From: Pogonophryne albipinna
Taxonomy: Eukaryota > Chordata > Actinopteri > Perciformes > Artedidraconidae
Direction: 5' to 3'
Assembly (NCBI GenBank): GCA_028583405.1
Contig: CM053258.1
Location: 848,563 to 912,562, forward strand
DNA: 64,000 nt
Below the pieces are notes generated by a model that saw only the letters and a list, made by a program, of their open reading frames with translations, made no database searches and was not told where the DNA came from. Made by a program: the position numbers and the translations under genes. Positions 32,230-44,822 of this stretch are shown piece after piece (the first letter of the stretch is position 1; every line of letters starts with the position of its first letter).

Positions 32230-33267
32230 TAGGGGTGTAACGGTTCACAAACATTTCGGTTCGGTACGTACCTCGGTTTTTAGGTCACGGTTCGGTTCGG
32301 TACGTTTTCGGTACAGCAGAAAAAATTATCACAAAACATAACATATTTTTTTTAAATTATTATTAAACTGTGAATAATGTATTCACTCAAATAAATACAA
32401 AATAAAATAAACATTAAGGTGCAGCTTTTCGATGAACTGAAATAATCTGTATTTGAACTGTACTGTACTAGTACCTAAGCAGCCAGTTTGACATTAGGAC
32501 TTGCTTGTCATTGTATTTTCATGTTTTTTTAAAGAAAGATGAACTTGTCCACATTGCTTGCTGAAAGGGCAGATCTGCTGGCACTAACAATGTCTCCTGC
32601 TGTGGAGAACACCCTCTCTAGGGACAGAGGTAACAGATACAGCCAGGTAGCGCTTTGCTAACATGGCAACATAAGGATATTTGGCATTTGTAATAGCTTT
32701 GGCTCGGTCTAAACTTTTTGCGAGTGGTGGAGGCTTACATGGGTTTGCACTTCAGTCTTTTTTCTTTTGGTACCGGTGATATTCACGTTCGGGTGATGCC
32801 TTTTCAAATGAGTGTGCAAGTTTGATGTATTGCCAGCCGCGTAACCAATTTTAGTTGAACAATGCCGACAAACAGCTTTGGTTCGGTCCACCTGTCTTTG
32901 TCCGTCATCCTTGTACGTAACTGCGAAACCAAAATGTTCCCAAACCGGAGACTTCAATGATGCTGGAGGATTTTCCAGCTCAACTTTATCTGCGTTCGCC
33001 ATTTCGACAGTTCGTCAAATTACTGACTACATTTGAACGCATCCCTCTGACCAGCTCTCATAGTATGCCTCGCTCTATGACGCGTTGAACACAATGTGAG
33101 CAAATTACTCTGAATGCTGCGACGCAGCACTTGAGATTACTTCCAACAAGTTTTTCACGTTCTCAATTTTTTACGTTTAACGTTATATTCGTTCGGTACA
33201 CTTCGGTACACACGTGTACCGAACCGAAGGGCTATTCGGTACGGGTACTTGTACGGTTACACCCCTA
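32230..33267 (-). mobile_element. Internally deleted hAT element with TAGGGGTGTAAC ends
   Basis: Left end TAGGGGTGTAACGG, right end CCGTTACACCCCTA-type (GGTTACACCCCTA), with the exact 8-bp duplication GTGGATAT at 32222-32229 and 33268-33275. The opposite arm of the inverted repeat carries the uninterrupted site near 34240 (GCTACATATCACACAAAC), confirming the boundaries. Coding remnants lie on the minus strand. Confidence 0.9.
32529..33002 (-). pseudogene. hAT transposase remnant: BED finger plus C-terminal dimerisation domain
   Basis: The frame starts with ATG at 33002 and encodes MANADKVELENPPASLK, then a BED zinc finger: VWEHFGFAV, CRHCSTKIGYAAG, and the paired histidines in NTSNLHTHLKRHH. 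It ends at a stop at 32709-32711 after a short out-of-place tail. Directly downstream on the same strand, 32529-32708 encodes the hAT C-terminal domain: KYPYVAMLAKRYLAV, TSVPRE, then after a small frameshift VFSTAGDIVSASRSALS and NVDKFIFL with a TAA at 32529-32531. The central catalytic (RNase H-like) part is missing. A full transposase of this type is about 600 residues, so this is an internal-deletion derivative, mobile only in trans if at all. Confidence 0.85.
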
Positions 33268-33627
33268 GTGGATATGTAGCACATTAACATTTAAATAGCA
33301 CTTAATGACTGAATGGAAATGACAATAAATGAAAATGTAAAACGAAAAAAGCGATCATGAAAATGTTTCCAAAAAATGAATAAAATGATTTTTGACCACT
33401 TTGTTGTTCAGATCACATATTTGTAACTAAATGAAACATGAATTGAAACAAAACACGGTATAAACTGAGGAGTGACTCTCGTGAGGTTCATGTGTTTTCT
33501 TCACTCCGCTGGGAAACTGCTCTCATGTCAAGAAGCATCAGATCAGTGCATGCACTGCATCGTCCAATCAGTGAGCGATACACAGTAAGGGGGCGGGGCG
33601 AGTGGCTGAGGATGGTCTGGTGGTTCC

Positions 33628-33875
33628 AATCCATTTTATTTCTATAGCACATTCACAAATGCTGTACATCAACAACTGTATAAAAACAAAGCATAAATAC
33701 ATAAAAAACAGACAGGACAAAGACGAAACACGGGACTGTGGCCCTTTCTCACTTCTCTTATTTTTCATTTCCTCGCTCCTCGGTCTCATCGGAAGTTGCG
33801 CCATCTCGAGTAGCGTCCCAATGGCCTTATTTTTGCCGGAGGATCGAGGAGCGATAACGGAGGAGCTATAACCGA
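33628..33875. other. Spacer of the inverted repeat; TIR-like segment
   Basis: Contains TTCCTCGCTCCTCGGTCTC and GGAGGATCGAGGAGCGAT (33775-33855). An inverse version of this segment is at about 34787-34905, outside the right arm, suggesting a TIR pair of an element spanning roughly 33745-34905. Confidence 0.5.
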
Positions 33876-34715
33876 GGAACCACCAGACCATCCTCCGATG
33901 AAATCCTCAGCCACTCGCCCCGCCCCCTTACTGTGTATCGCTCACTGATTGGACGATGCAGTGCATGCACTGATCTGATGCTTCTTGACATGAGAGCAGT
34001 TTCCCAGCGGAGTGAAGAAAACACATGAAACTCACGAGAGTCACTCCTCAGTTTAAACCGTGTTTTGTTTCAATTCATGTTTCATTTAGTTACAAATATG
34101 TGATATATCTGAACAACAAAGTGCTCAAAAATCATTTTAATCATTTTTTGGAAACATTTTCATGATCGCTTTTTTCGTTTAACATTTTCATTTATTGTCA
34201 TTTCCATCCAGTCATTAAGTCTATTAAAATGTTAATGTGCTACATATCACACAAACACACAAAGTGTGCAATCCAATGAATGTTAATCTAACTGGGTTTT
34301 GATAGATAACATATCTCTTTTTCTTCTCTCAATTATTTTATTTCTATTGTGCTCTAATCAATATTAATCAAACTATTGTTCGTTTATACATTTTAAGAAT
34401 GTCGTTTATCTTTTTTGAGTCTGAGTTCTTATTTGATTTATTTGGGTCTACAACAGATGATACAAATGTGTGTGTCAGTAAATGTGTACTAACAGAGGCG
34501 GGGGTGTTTGTGGAAATAATGGGGACAGAGCTGCTGTCAGACGATCAGCTGTGCGGTGTCATCACAAACGGACGTCGCTTCACGTGACGCTCCGGAGGAA
34601 AGGACGTCCCATTGCTCTTAAAACTCATGTTCCTGCTTCTCGTGGTTTCCTTGCGTCTCTCCTTGCTTCCCTGGTGGGAGGGACTAGACGCAGGGAAACG
34701 ACGCAAGTGAGGGAC
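33876..34715 (-). repeat. Right arm of the large inverted repeat
   Basis: Inverse of 31781-33627 without the hAT element. It begins GGAACCACCAGACCATCC and ends GACGCAAGTGAGGGAC. It includes the GGGGCGGGGC-type GC block and ATGCAGTGCATGCACTGATC (a short local palindrome) that are mirrored in the left arm. Confidence 0.85.
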
Positions 34716-34786
34716 GCAAGGAATCCATTTAACCGAAGTGAGAAGGGCGCAGTGAAACCAGATCAGAAGCCACAGACTGAAAAACT

Positions 34787-34905
34787 CTCCTTCATGAGTT
34801 CATCGCTCCTCGATCCTCCGACACAAATAAGGGCAATGGGACGCTCCTCAAGATGGCGCAGGAAAATCCGGTGATACAGAGGAGCGAGGACATGAAAAAT
34901 AAGTA
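34787..34905 (-). repeat. Inverse copy of the inverted-repeat spacer segment
   Basis: ATCGCTCCTCGATCCTCCG and GAGCGAGGACATGAAAAATAAG mirror 33770-33860. Probably the second TIR of an element overlapping the right arm. Confidence 0.5.
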
Positions 34906-35248
34906 ACCTGAGATCCACCCCTGGTTTGGTTTGAGTTCCCATGAAAGTCCTGCGTGTTACAGTCTCATTAAAACGCTGCTGTCTGGGCTGTTCATGACAT
35001 TAACTCGTCTCTTGATTTTAAACCTGGCTTTGGGGTGAGTTTGCAGACGCGCAGCTAGTTGGATTTACACGCTTGGATTTTTTCCCCACATTTTTCTTGA
35101 AATATCAAGAAGGGGATGAAGGTATTGGATTGGCAAGAAATTACACGCATATAACATCAATATTACACCCATGTTACACCATTATTACTGATTGTTTTGG
35201 TAGTAAAAGTTTGAAAGTCTTGGGTTTTATTTCTTTAATTGTCATTTA
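34906..35248. other. Non-coding stretch, nothing recognised
   Basis: No repeat or frame of note. Confidence 0.4.
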
Positions 35249-35252
35249 TTAA

Positions 35253-35626
35253 AGGTAGGGTAGGTAAGAATGCAGAAACCAGCTCGAGTGCGCTAGAATT
35301 TGAAAGTACACAACTGAAAAAAACCTGCCCCTCCCTTCATACTTCCTCACAGAGCCCCTCCTCCAACACACACGAACGCGCACATGACCAATGAGGGCAC
35401 GAGATCAGTTTGTGCACAGATGGAAGGCTGACAGGCAGGTAGGCCATCCAGTTACTTTAGCCGGCTCAGATGATTGGTCGTGCTTTTTACAGTACTACGG
35501 CTTCCATAGATGACTTTTTGTATTTATTGTCGAAAGCACTTAAGATATTCATTGCTATCGGGATGTTGGGAGCATTCCATGGAATATAACAAAAAGTGTA
35601 TCTGAAGTGAATTACCTACCCCACCT
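35253..35626. mobile_element. TTAA-flanked MITE, 374 bp
   Basis: TTAA at 35249-35252 and 35627-35630. Ends AGGTAGGGTAGGTAAG and ATTACCTACCCCACCT are inverted repeats. No coding capacity. Confidence 0.85.
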
Positions 35627-36002
35627 TTAAGTGCTTTCACTAATAGAATTGACATTTCTGTGTTCAGTCAGCATGCAAAGTGCAAGGACTGCCATTTAGT
35701 GGAAAATCTGATCCCTCCAGCACATCATATTTCTCTGTTCATAAAAAAAAAAGCAGATTTACAAAAGGCTCTAATTACCTCGACTGAAGGAGTTTGATTT
35801 CTCTCAGTTTCAGAGTCACTGAGTCCTCTGAGCTGAGATGAACTCTGCTGTCAGGAACAAATTAGTTTAAAGGAACTGGTTTCTCTGTAATATCATCAGC
35901 AGATTGTATACTGAGAAAATACCACTCACACAGAGGACAGAGCACTTCCATTATATATTAATCCAAAGTAACTCACAATAAGTGCAATCAAAGATAAAAC
36001 AC
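35627..36002. other. Non-coding stretch, nothing recognised
   Basis: Unremarkable AT-rich sequence before the array-flank motif. Confidence 0.4.
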
Positions 36003-36043
36003 ATAAAAGCACAAATCCTGCAGGTTCATTAGCTTTTAAATAA
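36003..36043 (+). repeat. Copy of the 57-bp-array flank, here without an array
   Basis: ATAAAAGCACAAATCCTGC and TTCATTAGCTTTTAAAT as at 18367-18410, but followed by AAGCCTAGTCC rather than a monomer. The second 57-bp array begins 2.1 kb further right, beyond several transposons. Confidence 0.7.
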
Positions 36044-36235
36044 GCCTAGTCCGTGCATGACATTAAGGGTTTTGCCCTGTGGGTCATCTAAGCTAATTTA
36101 CAGATGGCCCTGAGCCCAATAGAGATTGCCCTGAAAAATGCATGCGGACGGAAATGACGCACGAAGGGTTTGGGGGGCCTCCCCCTAGAACATTTAGATG
36201 TTTGCAGGTCTTAGATGCTGTCTGATTCTCTAGAC

Positions 36236-36593
36236 CAGGGTTTCTCAAACTTTTTCATACCAAGGACCACTTAACCAATAAAAAAACACTCGCGGACCAC
36301 CTAACTTCACAAATATCCAAAATCACATCGTTTTTCTAGAACAGATTACAAATCGCCTGAATATGGTACAAACAAGTGGCAAGATGTGCGATGAAGGTGT
36401 TGCGCTGGGCTATATCATGCAATCGAAAGTGAAACTTAAGCTCGCTCCATTGCAGAGATATTCTCGCGAGAGTGCGGAAAACTCAAATTAATTAATTAAT
36501 TTCAAATGTGAAATGTTACCAATATACTCACGGACCACAAGGGGGCGCTCACGGACCACCAGTGGTCCGCGGACCACACTTTGAGAAGCACTG
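36236..36593. mobile_element. hAT MITE, 358 bp (Charlie-like ends)
   Basis: Begins CAGGGTTTCTCAAACTTTTT, ends AAGTGTGG-type inverse (CTTTGAGAAGCACTG), flanked by the exact 8-bp duplication CTCTAGAC at 36228-36235 and 36594-36601. GGACCAC words repeat near both ends. No transposase. Confidence 0.92.
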
Positions 36594-36601
36594 CTCTAGA
36601 C

Positions 36602-36985
36602 TGAATTATAAGATGAACCACCACAATATTATATTGTACAATTTCAATTGTATTCTTCATTTCACTTGTTTGTTCTTGTTTGTGTTTGCTCGCTTGCATG
36701 CCCTGCATAGCTATAAGAAACACTTAAGTTATTGGTCAAGACACTTTCCATCTGATGAAGGCGAATGCCTTCCCAGATGGAAACAAGTAGAAAACATTAC
36801 ATTCAGTTATAACTGCCAAAACAAACATTATTTACACTATTATGGCCCCTGTTAAAAATGTTTGTAATGTTATCTACTGTAAGTTGGTCGAACGAATGCC
36901 TCCTCATCTGGAAGCTGACCGAGCAGACCCGAGCAGCAGTCGAGAGGAGCCGAGCGCATCCGCAAAGCACACAACATGGCGACGT
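36602..36985. other. Non-coding stretch, nothing recognised
   Basis: Short frames only. GATGAAGGCGAATGCCTTCC (36755-36774) has a short internal inverted repeat. Confidence 0.35.
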
Positions 36986-37219
36986 CAGAGTTCCCGTTGG
37001 CCGGCAAATCTAAATCTCTCCGGTCAAAATAATTTCCCTTCAGCGCAATACCGCTTCAGTTACGCCACTTATGTGACAGACAAGAAGAATCAATTCTAAT
37101 GTCTAACACTTAATGCATGATCACATGCAGCGGTGAGCGGACAAAACACACACTTCAGGTTAGAATATCACACGTAGCTATTTTAATGACCTCTCAAACT
37201 ACCTTAAATAGTTATAGAT

Positions 37220-38028
<809 letters not shown>

Positions 38029-38090
38029 ATATAGATATGTTTAGTTTGACTGTCAGGTCACTCATTACTGATCCACGAGCTGCATAATAG

Positions 38091-38180
38091 ATTGCCCGAT
38101 CGGGCAACCAGCAGGTGAGGCTTCATTTCCCGAGCTAAACACTAGATGGCCATCGGGCAGTCGTTAATGTAGAGCACTGG
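38091..38180. repeat. Short spacer with the 16-bp palindrome TTGCCCGATCGGGCAA
   Basis: The palindrome is at about 38092-38107. CATCGGGCAG recurs at about 38151. This separates the truncated hAT from array B. Confidence 0.6.
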
Positions 38181-39040
38181 CCTACTACATACTGATATAC
38201 ACCTGAACATCAGCAGGAGAGGACTCTTTAAAGTAGAGACACTACATACTGATATACACCTGAACATCAGCAGGAGAGGACTCTTTAAAGTAGAGACACT
38301 ACATACTGATATACACCTGAACATCAGCAGGAGAGGACTCTTTAAAGTAGAGACACTACATACTGATATACACCTGAACATCAGCAGGAGAGGACTCTTT
38401 AAAGTAGAGACACTACATACTGATATACACCTGAACATCAGCAGGAGAGGACTCTTTAAAGTAGAGACACTACATACTGATATACACCTGAACATCAGCA
38501 GGAGAGGACTCTTTAAAGTAGAGACACTACATACTGATATACACCTGAACATCAGCAGGAGAGGACTCTTTAAAGTAGAGACACTACATACTGATATACA
38601 CCTGAAGCATCAGCAGGAGAGGACTCTTTAAAGTAGAGACACTACATACTGATATACACCTGAACATCAGCAGGAGAGGACTCTTTAAAGTAGAGACACT
38701 ACATACTGATATACACCTGAACATCAGCAGGAGAGGACTCTTTAAAGTAGAGACACTACATACTGATATACACCTGAACATCAGCAGGAGAGGACTCTTT
38801 AAAGTAGAGACACTACATACTGATATACACCTGAACATCAGCAGGAGAGGACTCTTTAAAGTAGAGACACTACATACTGATATACACCTGAACATCAGCA
38901 GGAGAGGACTCTTTAAAGTAGAGACACTACATACTGATATACACCTGAACATCAGCAGGAGAGGACTCTTTAAAGTAGAGACACTACATACTGATATACA
39001 CCTGAACATCAGCAGGAGAGGACTCTTTAAAGTAGAGACA

Positions 39041-40775
39041 CTAGATACTGATATACACCTGAACATCAGCAGGAGAGGACTCTTTAAAGTAGAGACACTA
39101 CATACTGATATACACCTGAACATCAGCAGGAGAGGACTCTTTAAAGTAGAGACACTGCATACTGATATACACCTGAACATCAGCAGGAGAGGACTCTTTA
39201 AAGTAGAGACACTACATACTGATATACACCTGAACATCAGCAGGAGAGGACTCTTTAAAGTAGAGACACTACATACTGATATACACCTGAACATCAGCAG
39301 GAGAGGACTCTTTAAAGTAGAGACACTACATACTGATATACACCTGAACATCAGCAGGAGAGGACTCTTTAAAGTAGAGACACTACATACTGATATACAC
39401 CTGAACATCAGCAGGAGAGGACTCTTTAAAGTAGAGACACTACATACTGATATACACCTGCACATCAGCAAGAGAGGACTCTTTAAAGTAGAGACACTAC
39501 ATACTGATATACACCTGAACATCAGCAGGAGAGGACTCTTTAAAGTAGAGACACTACATACTGATATACACCTGAACATCAGCAGGAGAGGACTCTTTAC
39601 AGTAGAGACACTACATACTGATATACACCTGAACATCAGCAGGAGAGGACTCTTTAAAGTAGAGACACTACATACTGATATACACCTGAACATCAGCAGG
39701 AGAGGACTCTTTAAAGTAGAGACACTACATACTGATATACACCTGAACATCAGCAGGAGAGGACTCTTTAAAGTAGAGACACTACATACTGATATACACC
39801 TGAACATCAGCAGGAGAGGACTCTTTAAAGTAGAGACACTAGATACTGATATACACCTGAACATCAGCAGGAGAGGACTCTTTAAAGTAGAGACACTACA
39901 TACTGATATACACCTGAACATCAGCAGGAGAGGACTCTTTAAAGTAGAGACACTACATACTGATATACACCTGAGCATCAGCAGGAGAGGACTCTTTAAA
40001 GTAGAGACACTACATACTGATATACACCTGAACATCAGCAGGAGAGGACTCTTTAAAGTAGAGACACTACATACTGATATACACCTGAACATCAGCAGGA
40101 GAGGACTCTTTAAAGTAGAGACACTACATACTGATATACACCTGAACATCAGCAGGAGAGGACTCTTTAAAGTAGAGACACTACATACTGATATACACCT
40201 GAACATCAGCAGGAGAGGACTCTTTAAAGTAGAGACACAACATACTGATATACACCTGCACATCAGCAAGAGAGGACTCTTTAAAGTAGAGACACTACAT
40301 ACTGATATACACCTGAACATCAGCAGGAGAGGACTCTTTAAAGTAGAGACACTACATACTGATATACACCTGAACATCAGCAGGAGAGGACTCTTTACAG
40401 TAGAGACACTACATACTGATATACACCTGAACATCAGCAGGAGAGGACTCTTTAAAGTAGAGACACTACATACTGATATACACCTGAACATCAGCAGGAG
40501 AGGACTCTTTAAAGTAGAGACACTACATACTGATATACACCTGAACATCAGCAGGAGAGGACTCTTTAAAGTAGAGACACTACATACTGATATACACCTG
40601 AACATCAGCAGGAGAGGACTCTTTAAAGTAGAGACACTAGATACTGATATACACCTGAACATCAGCAGGAGAGGACTCTTTAAAGTAGAGACACTACATA
40701 CTGATATACACCTGAACATCAGCAGGAGAGGACTCTTTAAAGTAGAGACACTACATACTGATATACACCTGAGCA
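39041..40775 (+). repeat. 798-bp higher-order repeat (14 monomers) within array B
   Basis: CTAGATACTG at 39041, 39839 and 40637; CACATCAGCAAG at 39461 and 40259; CTTTACAG at 39595 and 40393; CTGAGCATC at 39971 and 40769. Every interval is 798 bp, that is 14 x 57. Confidence 0.9.
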
Positions 40776-41770
40776 TCAGCAGGAGAGGACTCTTTAAAGT
40801 AGAGACACTACATACTGATATACACCTGAACATCAGCAGGAGAGGACTCTTTAAAGTAGAGACACTACATACTGATATACACCTGAACATCAGCAGGAGA
40901 GGACTCTTTAAAGTAGAGACACTACATACTGATATACACCTGAACATCAGCAGGAGAGGACTCTTTAAAGTAGAGACACTACATACTGATATACACCTGA
41001 ACATCAGCAGGAGAGGACTCTTTAAAGTAGAGACACTACATACTGATATACACCTGAACATCAGCAGGAGAGGACTCTTAAAGTAGAGACACTACATACT
41101 GATATACACCTGAGCATCAGCAGGAGAGGACTCTTTAAAGTAGAGACACTACATACTGATATACACCTGAACATCAGCAGGAGAGGACTCTTTAAAGTAG
41201 AGACACTACATACTGATATACACCTGAACATCAACAGGAGAGGACTCTTTAAAGTAGAGACACTACATGCTGATATACACCTGAACATCAGCAGGAGAGG
41301 ACTCTTTAAAGTAGAGACACTACATACTGATATACACCTGAACATCAGCAGGAGAGGACTCTTTAAAGTAGAGACACTACATACTGATATACACCTGAAC
41401 ATCAGCAGGAGAGGACTCTTTAAAGTAGAGACACTACATACTGATATACACCTGAACATCAGCAGGAGAGGACTCTTTAAAGTAGAGACACTGCATACTG
41501 ATATACACCTGAACATCAGCAGGAGAGGACTCTTTAAAGTAGAGACACTACATACTGATATACACCTGAACATCAGCAGGAGAGGACTCTTTAAAGTAGA
41601 GACACTACATACTGATATACACCTGAACATCAGCAGGAGAGGACTCTTTAAAGTAGAGACACTACATACTGATATACACCTGAACATCAGCAGGAGAGGA
41701 CTCTTTAAAGTAGAGACACTACATACTGATATACACCTGAACATCAGCAGGAGAGGACTCTTTAAAGTAG

Positions 41771-42260
41771 AGACACAACATACTGATATACACCTGCACA
41801 TCAGCAGGAGAGGACTCTTTAAAGTAGAGACACTACATACTGATATACACCTGAACATCAGCAGGAGAGGACTCTTTAAAGTAGAGACACTACATACTGA
41901 TATACACCTGAACATCAGCAGGAGAGGACTCTTTAAAGTAGAGACACTACATACTGATATACACCTGAACATCAGCAGGAGAGGACTCTTTAAAGTAGAG
42001 ACACTACATACTGATATACACCTGAACATCAGCAGGAGAGGACTCTTTAAAGTAGAGACACTACATACTGATATACACCTGAACATCAGCAGGAGAGGAC
42101 TCTTTAAAGTAGAGACACTACATACTGATATACACCTGAACATCAGCAGGAGAGGACTCTTTAAAGTAGAGACACTACATACTGATATACACCTGAACAT
42201 CAGCAGGAGAGGACTCTTTAAAGTAGAGACACAACATACTGATATACACCTGCACATCAG
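41771..42260 (+). repeat. 456-bp higher-order repeat (8 monomers) within array B
   Basis: AGACACAACA at 41771 and 42227, and CCTGCACATC at 41793 and 42249: both intervals are 456 bp, that is 8 x 57. A third AGACACAACA at 42512 is 5 monomers further. Confidence 0.85.
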
Positions 42261-42745
42261 CAGGAGAGGACTCTTTAAAGTAGAGACACTACATACTGAT
42301 ATACACCTGAACATCAGCAGGAGAGGACTCTTTAAAGTAGAGACACTACATACTGATATACACCTGAACATCAGCAGGAGAGGACTCTTTAAAGTAGAGA
42401 CACTACATACTGATATACACCTGAACATCAGCAGGAGAGGACTCTTTAAAGTAGAGACACTACATACTGATATACACCTGAACATCAGCAGGAGAGGACT
42501 CTTTAAAGTAGAGACACAACATACTGATATACACCTGAACATCAGCAGGAGAGGACTCTTTAAAGTAGAGACACTACATACTGATATACACCTGAACATC
42601 AGCAGGTGAGGACTCTTTAAAGTAGAGACACTACATACTGATATACACCTGAACATCAGCAGGAGAGGACTCTTTAAAGTAGAGACACTACATACTGATA
42701 TACACCTGAACATCAGCAGGAGAGGACTCTTTAAAGTAGAGTATT

Positions 42746-43304
42746 TTGCAGGTACATTAGCTTTAAATGAGCCAAACCTTAAGGTAAGGTGTAGATGTGT
42801 GGACTTATTTCCTTCCTGATATCATTTCTGAAGTGAGTGTATTTCTCTAAATGGAAATGTTTCGTGTTGTTGTCGTGCTTGTTATAGATATGAGTTACAA
42901 ACAGCCTCCTCTGGACTCGCTGTGACACAAAGAGCCTGGTCAGTATTTCTCTGCTTCCTCTCTGACTCACCAGAAAGAGACACTCAATAATAATAAAGAT
43001 GGTGACGACAGTGCATTGATACAGGAAGTGCAGTATAGAAACAGTTCGATTTTGGTCAGAAAAGGCACTGTAACAGTGTAAAAATCTGCTTTTTAGTTTC
43101 CACTTTAAACATTTGATACAGAAACACCACTTCTATATATGAATAAATGTATAGTGTACATATACATATTAATTCATAGCAAACCTAAGTCTGAAATTAC
43201 CTTAAATAACCCGTCATGTGCTTTCAAACACAATCACTTTTGAGAAAATAGGGTACATTCTTTTTAAAGAGTCTATTTTCACCCTTGTTTACATGTTTCA
43301 TATG
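42746..43304. other. Right flank of array B, nothing else recognised
   Basis: Starts with TGCAGGTACATTAGCTTTAA, a degraded form of the motif at 18367 and 36003. The rest is unassigned. Confidence 0.4.
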
Positions 43305-43306
43305 TG

Positions 43307-43331
43307 TATTCACACACACACACACACACAC
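43307..43331. repeat. (CA)n microsatellite
   Basis: About 12 CA units. Confidence 0.9.
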
Positions 43332-43919
43332 CTTTCCCATAATATCTTTGATGCAAATATTTAGTCTCTACTTTAAACATTTTATTTCCTCTCTGGCAAT
43401 ATGACTAAGTATTGAAAACAACAACATAATGACCAATTACCCCGTTATGGTACAACTAGAAATGCGCAATTTTCTCGCACTATTTTGAGCCGTAAATGCA
43501 ACTTTTAAGCCTCAATATTAACGATTTTAAACAATATGGCAGCACTTGCAACAAATTAGTGTTTATTTACCCAAACACATACATTACATTGCACTTTTGT
43601 GATTCCCCAACACTGCAGGGTAGATGCTAACTGCATCTGCGTCTTTTGTTGTCCCATTACTCTGCAATGACAACAAGTTAAATCTACTCTTACATTAACT
43701 GGCTGTTAGACAACAAATATCAGATTTTCTTTCAAGGAGCTTTATCTGTATTGTATTTCTCAGTATTCATTTACATAAAAACACATATCATGGGAAAATG
43801 ATTGGTAAATAAATGATTATATTTATTTTATGTTCTGCTTTGATTGAACATAATCCTATTTGCACATACTGTAGTTTTAAATGTACGACTTGTACTTTTA
43901 ACAGAGTATTTCTACACTG
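43332..43919. other. AT-rich spacer ending in an interspersed repeat
   Basis: The last 50 bp (ACGACTTGTACTTTTAACAG) are the same ACTTGTACTTT repeat that hosts the TTAA element at 276-1085. Confidence 0.4.
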
Positions 43920-44818
43920 TGGTACCTATCATGCAAAATGCACCTTTGTACGTCTTTTTCATGAATAGGGAATTCACCAAGTGTCAGAAAACACAACCCT
44001 CTCTCTTTTCCTCCATACCCCAAATCTCTAAAAAAGGGGCTGCAACGGATCTGATACAGACTGATTTGAAAATAGTCTGACGTCAGTGACGAGGAGCTCC
44101 GCCTATATGGCCAACTCTCCACCAATCAGGGGAATGAGAGGTTGCCGTGGCATGGTAACTGTAAGGGAAACTTCTGCAGCAATGGAGAGTCAGAGAGACA
44201 CGAGGAGAGTTGGAGCTTTGATGTCAAACAATGATAGTTTATTGCAAGGATATGGCCGGAGAATTCACATCACAAGTCACAGCAGACTGCACGGGTGGGT
44301 TGTCATGTCAATTCTGATCAGCCTCGCATCTTGGTAGACCCTTTAACTAGTTTACAGAGAGTCAAATCCACATATTGAGGGAGGCGTAAACATCTGCAGA
44401 CACAGGAGATGTCTCTCACATCTGTGGAGCTTAGAAAGCCAGCATTCTCACAGTCGTAAACCCCCCTATCAGGCCATAAAACTGACCCTTAAGTGCTGGA
44501 GCACATTCCTTAAAGGAGATAACAGAATATTAGTTGGTTATTAACGTCAACAGGCAATAAGGTTAAATATCTCGGAGCAAAGACAGAATTATTCCCTCAC
44601 AGTAACAGCATGGTAACATGACGCTCGTAACTCGGCCCCCTCCTTTGCAAGGGGGCGTGGTCAGCTGCAGCACATGCAAAGACAGGGTGGAGGAGAGCGA
44701 AATGAGGCTTGGCTAAAATGCATCTGTTTGGTATTTTGAAAAAGAAAACTTGTAAATATACCTTTTTATAGGTACGGCCCTACAATATATTATTCAAATA
44801 TAGCATGATAGGTCTCCT
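43920..44818. mobile_element. TTAA-type element related to 276-1085
   Basis: Left part TACCTATCATGCAAAATGCA (the extreme left end is degraded), right end GCATGATAGGTCTCC followed by TTAA at 44819-44822. Shares AACCCTCTCTCTTTTCCTCC with the copy at 276. The interior at about 44190-44600 differs from that copy and may be another insertion. Confidence 0.7.
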
Positions 44819-44822
44819 TTAA

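Larger units (their letters stand above)
31781..33627 (+). repeat. Left arm of a large inverted repeat
   Basis: Starting TCCCTCACTTGCGTCG and ending GGTCTGGTGGTTCC, this arm is the inverse of 33876-34715. After removing the hAT insertion at 32230-33267 and its extra 8 bp it is about 800 bp. The arms differ by substitutions and a few small indels, including about 13 bp at the inner edge. Confidence 0.85.
38181..42745 (+). repeat. 57-bp minisatellite, array B (about 80 copies, with higher-order repeats)
   Basis: Same monomer as array A (CTACATACTGATATACACC and so on), mostly the GATATACACC/AGAGGACTC type found in the right half of array A. Rare variants recur at exact multiples of 57 bp, showing higher-order units. 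Single-base indels near 38606 and 41078 shift the otherwise open minus-strand frames. The frames encode only repeated MFRCISVCSVSTLKSPLLL and are not called as genes. Confidence 0.97.

Noticed and set aside
38584..42713. Minus-strand frames of 825 and 550 codons in array B
   Set aside because: Same minisatellite as array A; frame breaks coincide with single-base indels in the repeat.
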